NCBI GenBank assembly: GCA_001564255.1
Contig: LKNC01000153.1
Location: 1-6,869 of the forward strand
Direction of reading: 5' to 3'
DNA length: 6,869 nt
Source of the DNA: Natrialbaceae archaeon Tc-Br11_E2g1
GTDB lineage: Archaea; Halobacteriota; Halobacteria; Halobacteriales; Natrialbaceae
Shown piece after piece: positions 5,167 through 6,869 of the stretch. Every line of letters begins with the position of its first letter. Positions within the stretch are counted from its first letter, which is position 1. A program made the translations under genes and the position numbers. The notes under the pieces were generated by a model. It had not been told where the DNA came from, did not search any database, and saw only the letters and a list, made by a program, of their open reading frames with translations.

Positions 5167-6780
5167 ATGGATCAGGACGACGTCGACGTACTCGTCGTCG
5201 GGCTCGATTCGGCCTGTCGTCGAGTCCTCGAGACGCTTTTCGAGGCAGGCGAGACCCCGACGATCGAACGACTGCTCGAGGCCGGGACGAGTGGCCCCCT
5301 CGAGTCACAGATCCCGCCCTGGACGGCGAGTGCATGGCCCTCCCTCTACACCGGGAAAAACCCCGGCAAACACGGCGTCTACGACTTCCTCACGTTCGAC
5401 GGCTACGACTGGGACGTCGTAAACGCCACGCACGTCCGTGAGCGGCCGGTGTGGGAACTGCTCGCCGAACACGGGCTCTCGAGTGTCGTGGTGAACGTAC
5501 CGGTCACCCACCCCACACGGGAGGTCGAGGGTGCGTTGATCCCGGGGATGACCGCCCCCGAAGACCCCGACTGTCAGCCGGCGGGGATCCTCGAGGACGT
5601 CAAAGCCGACTGTGGTGGCTACCGGATCTACCCCCAGAGCGGGCCCGAACCGACCGGTTCGATCGAGAGCTACGAACGGACGATCGAACTCCGTGGGCGG
5701 GCGTTCCGGTACTTGCTCGAGCGCTTTTCGCCCGACTTCGGCTTTCTCCAGTTCCAGGTGACCGACTCGGTGTTCCACGAGCGTCCGGGTGACTGGGAGG
5801 CGATCGAGGCCGTCTACCGTGCGGTCGACCGGGAACTCGAGGCCGTTCTCGAGCGGGCCGACCCGCGGAACGTCCTCCTCGTCAGCGACCACGGCATGGG
5901 CGAGGTGACCGGCCAGGAGTTCCGGGTAAACGAGTTCTTCCGCGATCGGGGGTACGTGACCGTCAAAAGCGGCGGCGAGGGGATGCCGACGTGGTCTCGC
6001 GCCTGGGAGAACGACTTGCTCGCGGGCGAGGACGCGAACGGTCACGAGGCCGGCACGCTCGAGCGAGCCATGGCGGTCGCCGCCCGCGTCGGGATCACCA
6101 CCCAGCGTGTCGCCGGAGCCCTCGAGTACGTCGGGCTCAAAGAGCCGATCGGCCGCCGGATGCCGAACGACCTGATCCGGGCGGCGAGCGAACAGGTCGA
6201 CTTCCCGAACTCGCTGGCGTACGTCCGCTCGAAGAGCGAACTCGGCGTCCGGATCAACCTCGAGGGCCGGGAGCCGGCGGGAACGGTCCCCCGCGAGGAG
6301 TACGACGAGTTCCGGGCACGGCTCATCGAGGACCTGTCGGCAGTCGAGACGCCGGCGGGCGAACCGATGTTCGACGACGTCGCCCCGAGAGAGCGGTACT
6401 TCGAGGGGCCACACCTCGAGGACGCCCCCGACGTCGTGACGGTGCCGGCCGAATTCGACAACGCGATCGTGGCGAGCCTGGACGGCGAACGCTTCGCCGA
6501 TCCCGTCGAGCCCTGGAACCACAAGCGAACGGGGATCGTCGCCGCGACGGGGGCGGACCTCGAGGAGAACGTCACCCTGGCAGGGGCGACCATCTTCGAT
6601 ATCGCCCCGACGATCTGCTCGCTTTTGAGCGTCCCGATCGACGCCGGGATGGACGGCTCCCCGCTTCCCGTCGTCGATCCGAGTGAGACGCGGGCGTACC
6701 CGGCCTACGACCCCGACCCGATCGAGGCGACCGGGGACGCGGTCGTCGAAAAGCGGCTGTCGGATCTGGGATATCTATGA
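5167..6780 (+). CDS. Alkaline-phosphatase-superfamily phosphohydrolase/phosphodiesterase
   Basis: The protein has 537 residues with no signal peptide or membrane segment, so it is cytosolic. It belongs to the type I phosphodiesterase/nucleotide pyrophosphatase-like group of the alkaline phosphatase superfamily. Visible active-site elements are Asp14 (VVGLDSA), the nucleophile region PPWTASAWPSLYTGKNPGKH with Thr53 as likely nucleophile, Asp200 and His204 (VTDSVFH), Asp241-His242 (VSDHGMG) and His452 (NHKRTGI). Together these match the expected two-metal site. The C-terminal TIFDIAPTICSLL with DGSPL (residues 475-499) is also typical. ATG 5167 is chosen because it follows an AT-rich promoter at the right distance, and the longer frame upstream would overlap the divergent membrane-protein gene. 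The stop overlaps the next gene (ATGA), so the two are translationally coupled. Relatives in haloarchaea often occur among surface-polysaccharide or glycosylation genes, which suggests a phosphorylated glycan or lipid-linked substrate, but the substrate is not readable from sequence. Confidence 0.95.
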   Translation: MDQDDVDVLVVGLDSACRRVLETLFEAGETPTIERLLEAGTSGPLESQIPPWTASAWPSLYTGKNPGKHGVYDFLTFDGYDWDVVNATHVRERPVWELLAEHGLSSVVVNVPVTHPTREVEGALIPGMTAPEDPDCQPAGILEDVKADCGGYRIYPQSGPEPTGSIESYERTIELRGRAFRYLLERFSPDFGFLQFQVTDSVFHERPGDWEAIEAVYRAVDRELEAVLERADPRNVLLVSDHGMGEVTGQEFRVNEFFRDRGYVTVKSGGEGMPTWSRAWENDLLAGEDANGHEAGTLERAMAVAARVGITTQRVAGALEYVGLKEPIGRRMPNDLIRAASEQVDFPNSLAYVRSKSELGVRINLEGREPAGTVPREEYDEFRARLIEDLSAVETPAGEPMFDDVAPRERYFEGPHLEDAPDVVTVPAEFDNAIVASLDGERFADPVEPWNHKRTGIVAATGADLEENVTLAGATIFDIAPTICSLLSVPIDAGMDGSPLPVVDPSETRAYPAYDPDPIEATGDAVVEKRLSDLGYL

Positions 6781-6869
6781 GCGTCGACATCCGTGTTCTC
6801 GAGGTCGACGACGACGCCGAGGAGTGGAACCGGTATGTCGACCGAAGCCCCGAGACGACCCCCTTTCAC
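6777..6869 (+). CDS. Start of a probable FemAB/GNAT-type acyltransferase, truncated by window
   Basis: Only the first 31 residues are present, beginning MSVDIRVLEVDDDAEEWNRY and ending DRSPETTPFH. The pattern of a Trp, then about ten residues and SPxxTPFH matches the N-terminus of FemAB-like and related GNAT-fold proteins, where it reads roughly W..yv..sp.aT.fH. Such proteins transfer aminoacyl or acyl groups, in archaea probably onto envelope or glycan precursors. The ATG overlaps the TGA of the phosphohydrolase gene, which strongly supports the start and indicates a shared operon. The family call rests on a short stretch and is tentative. Confidence 0.8.
   Translation, partial: MSVDIRVLEVDDDAEEWNRYVDRSPETTPFH

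Noticed and set aside
5305..6522. 405-codon minus-strand open frame inside the phosphohydrolase gene
   Set aside because: The plus-strand protein has a full set of catalytic motifs. The minus-strand frame is a GC-driven shadow with no recognisable motif or promoter.

Overview
The window looks like a chromosomal segment of a haloarchaeon (class Halobacteria); I cannot name the genus. The evidence is GC-rich coding sequence with many CTCGAG and GAC/GAG codons, very acidic proteins, TATA-like boxes placed for leaderless or near-leaderless mRNAs, a PGF-CTERM-type surface protein, and a remnant of a transposase type common in haloarchaea.

Layout from left to right. (1) Positions 1-997, minus strand: an unfinished acidic protein with a beta-rich head and a long Asp/Glu low-complexity tail, running off the left edge. 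(2) About 998-3384: an AT-richer block that looks accessory. It holds one complete minus-strand gene (1374-2900) for a Tat-exported surface protein with a type 1 copper (cupredoxin) domain, two further beta-sandwich-like domains, an acidic stalk with a 45-bp tandem repeat, and a PGF-CTERM-like anchor. It also holds a decayed transposase N-terminus (3004-3238, plus strand). A 19-bp perfect direct repeat occurs at 1158-1176 and 3239-3257, near the two edges of the block, and all five CTAG tetranucleotides I found in the window lie within it. (3) 3385-4880, minus strand: two tandem genes 32 nt apart, a five-helix membrane protein and, downstream, a UlaG-like metallo-beta-lactamase-fold hydrolase. 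(4) 4881-5166: a divergent promoter region with two perfect 7-bp-stem, 4-nt-loop inverted repeats and a TATTCGAATA palindrome. (5) 5167-6869, plus strand: a complete cytosolic alkaline-phosphatase-superfamily enzyme whose stop codon overlaps (ATGA) the start of a second gene. The second gene is probably a FemAB/GNAT-type acyltransferase and is cut off by the right edge.

How the genes may work together. The phosphohydrolase and the acyltransferase are almost certainly translationally coupled and probably act in one pathway. In haloarchaea this pairing suggests surface glycan or cell-envelope metabolism, but this is inference. The membrane protein and the hydrolase may share a transcript. The copper protein appears to have its own promoter and to have arrived, or to sit, in a spot scarred by insertion sequences. 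I see no CRISPR array, rRNA or tRNA, and no complete new defence or biosynthetic system. The most unusual features are the repeat-bounded copper-protein block and the hairpin placed between TATA box and start codon at 4884-4901.
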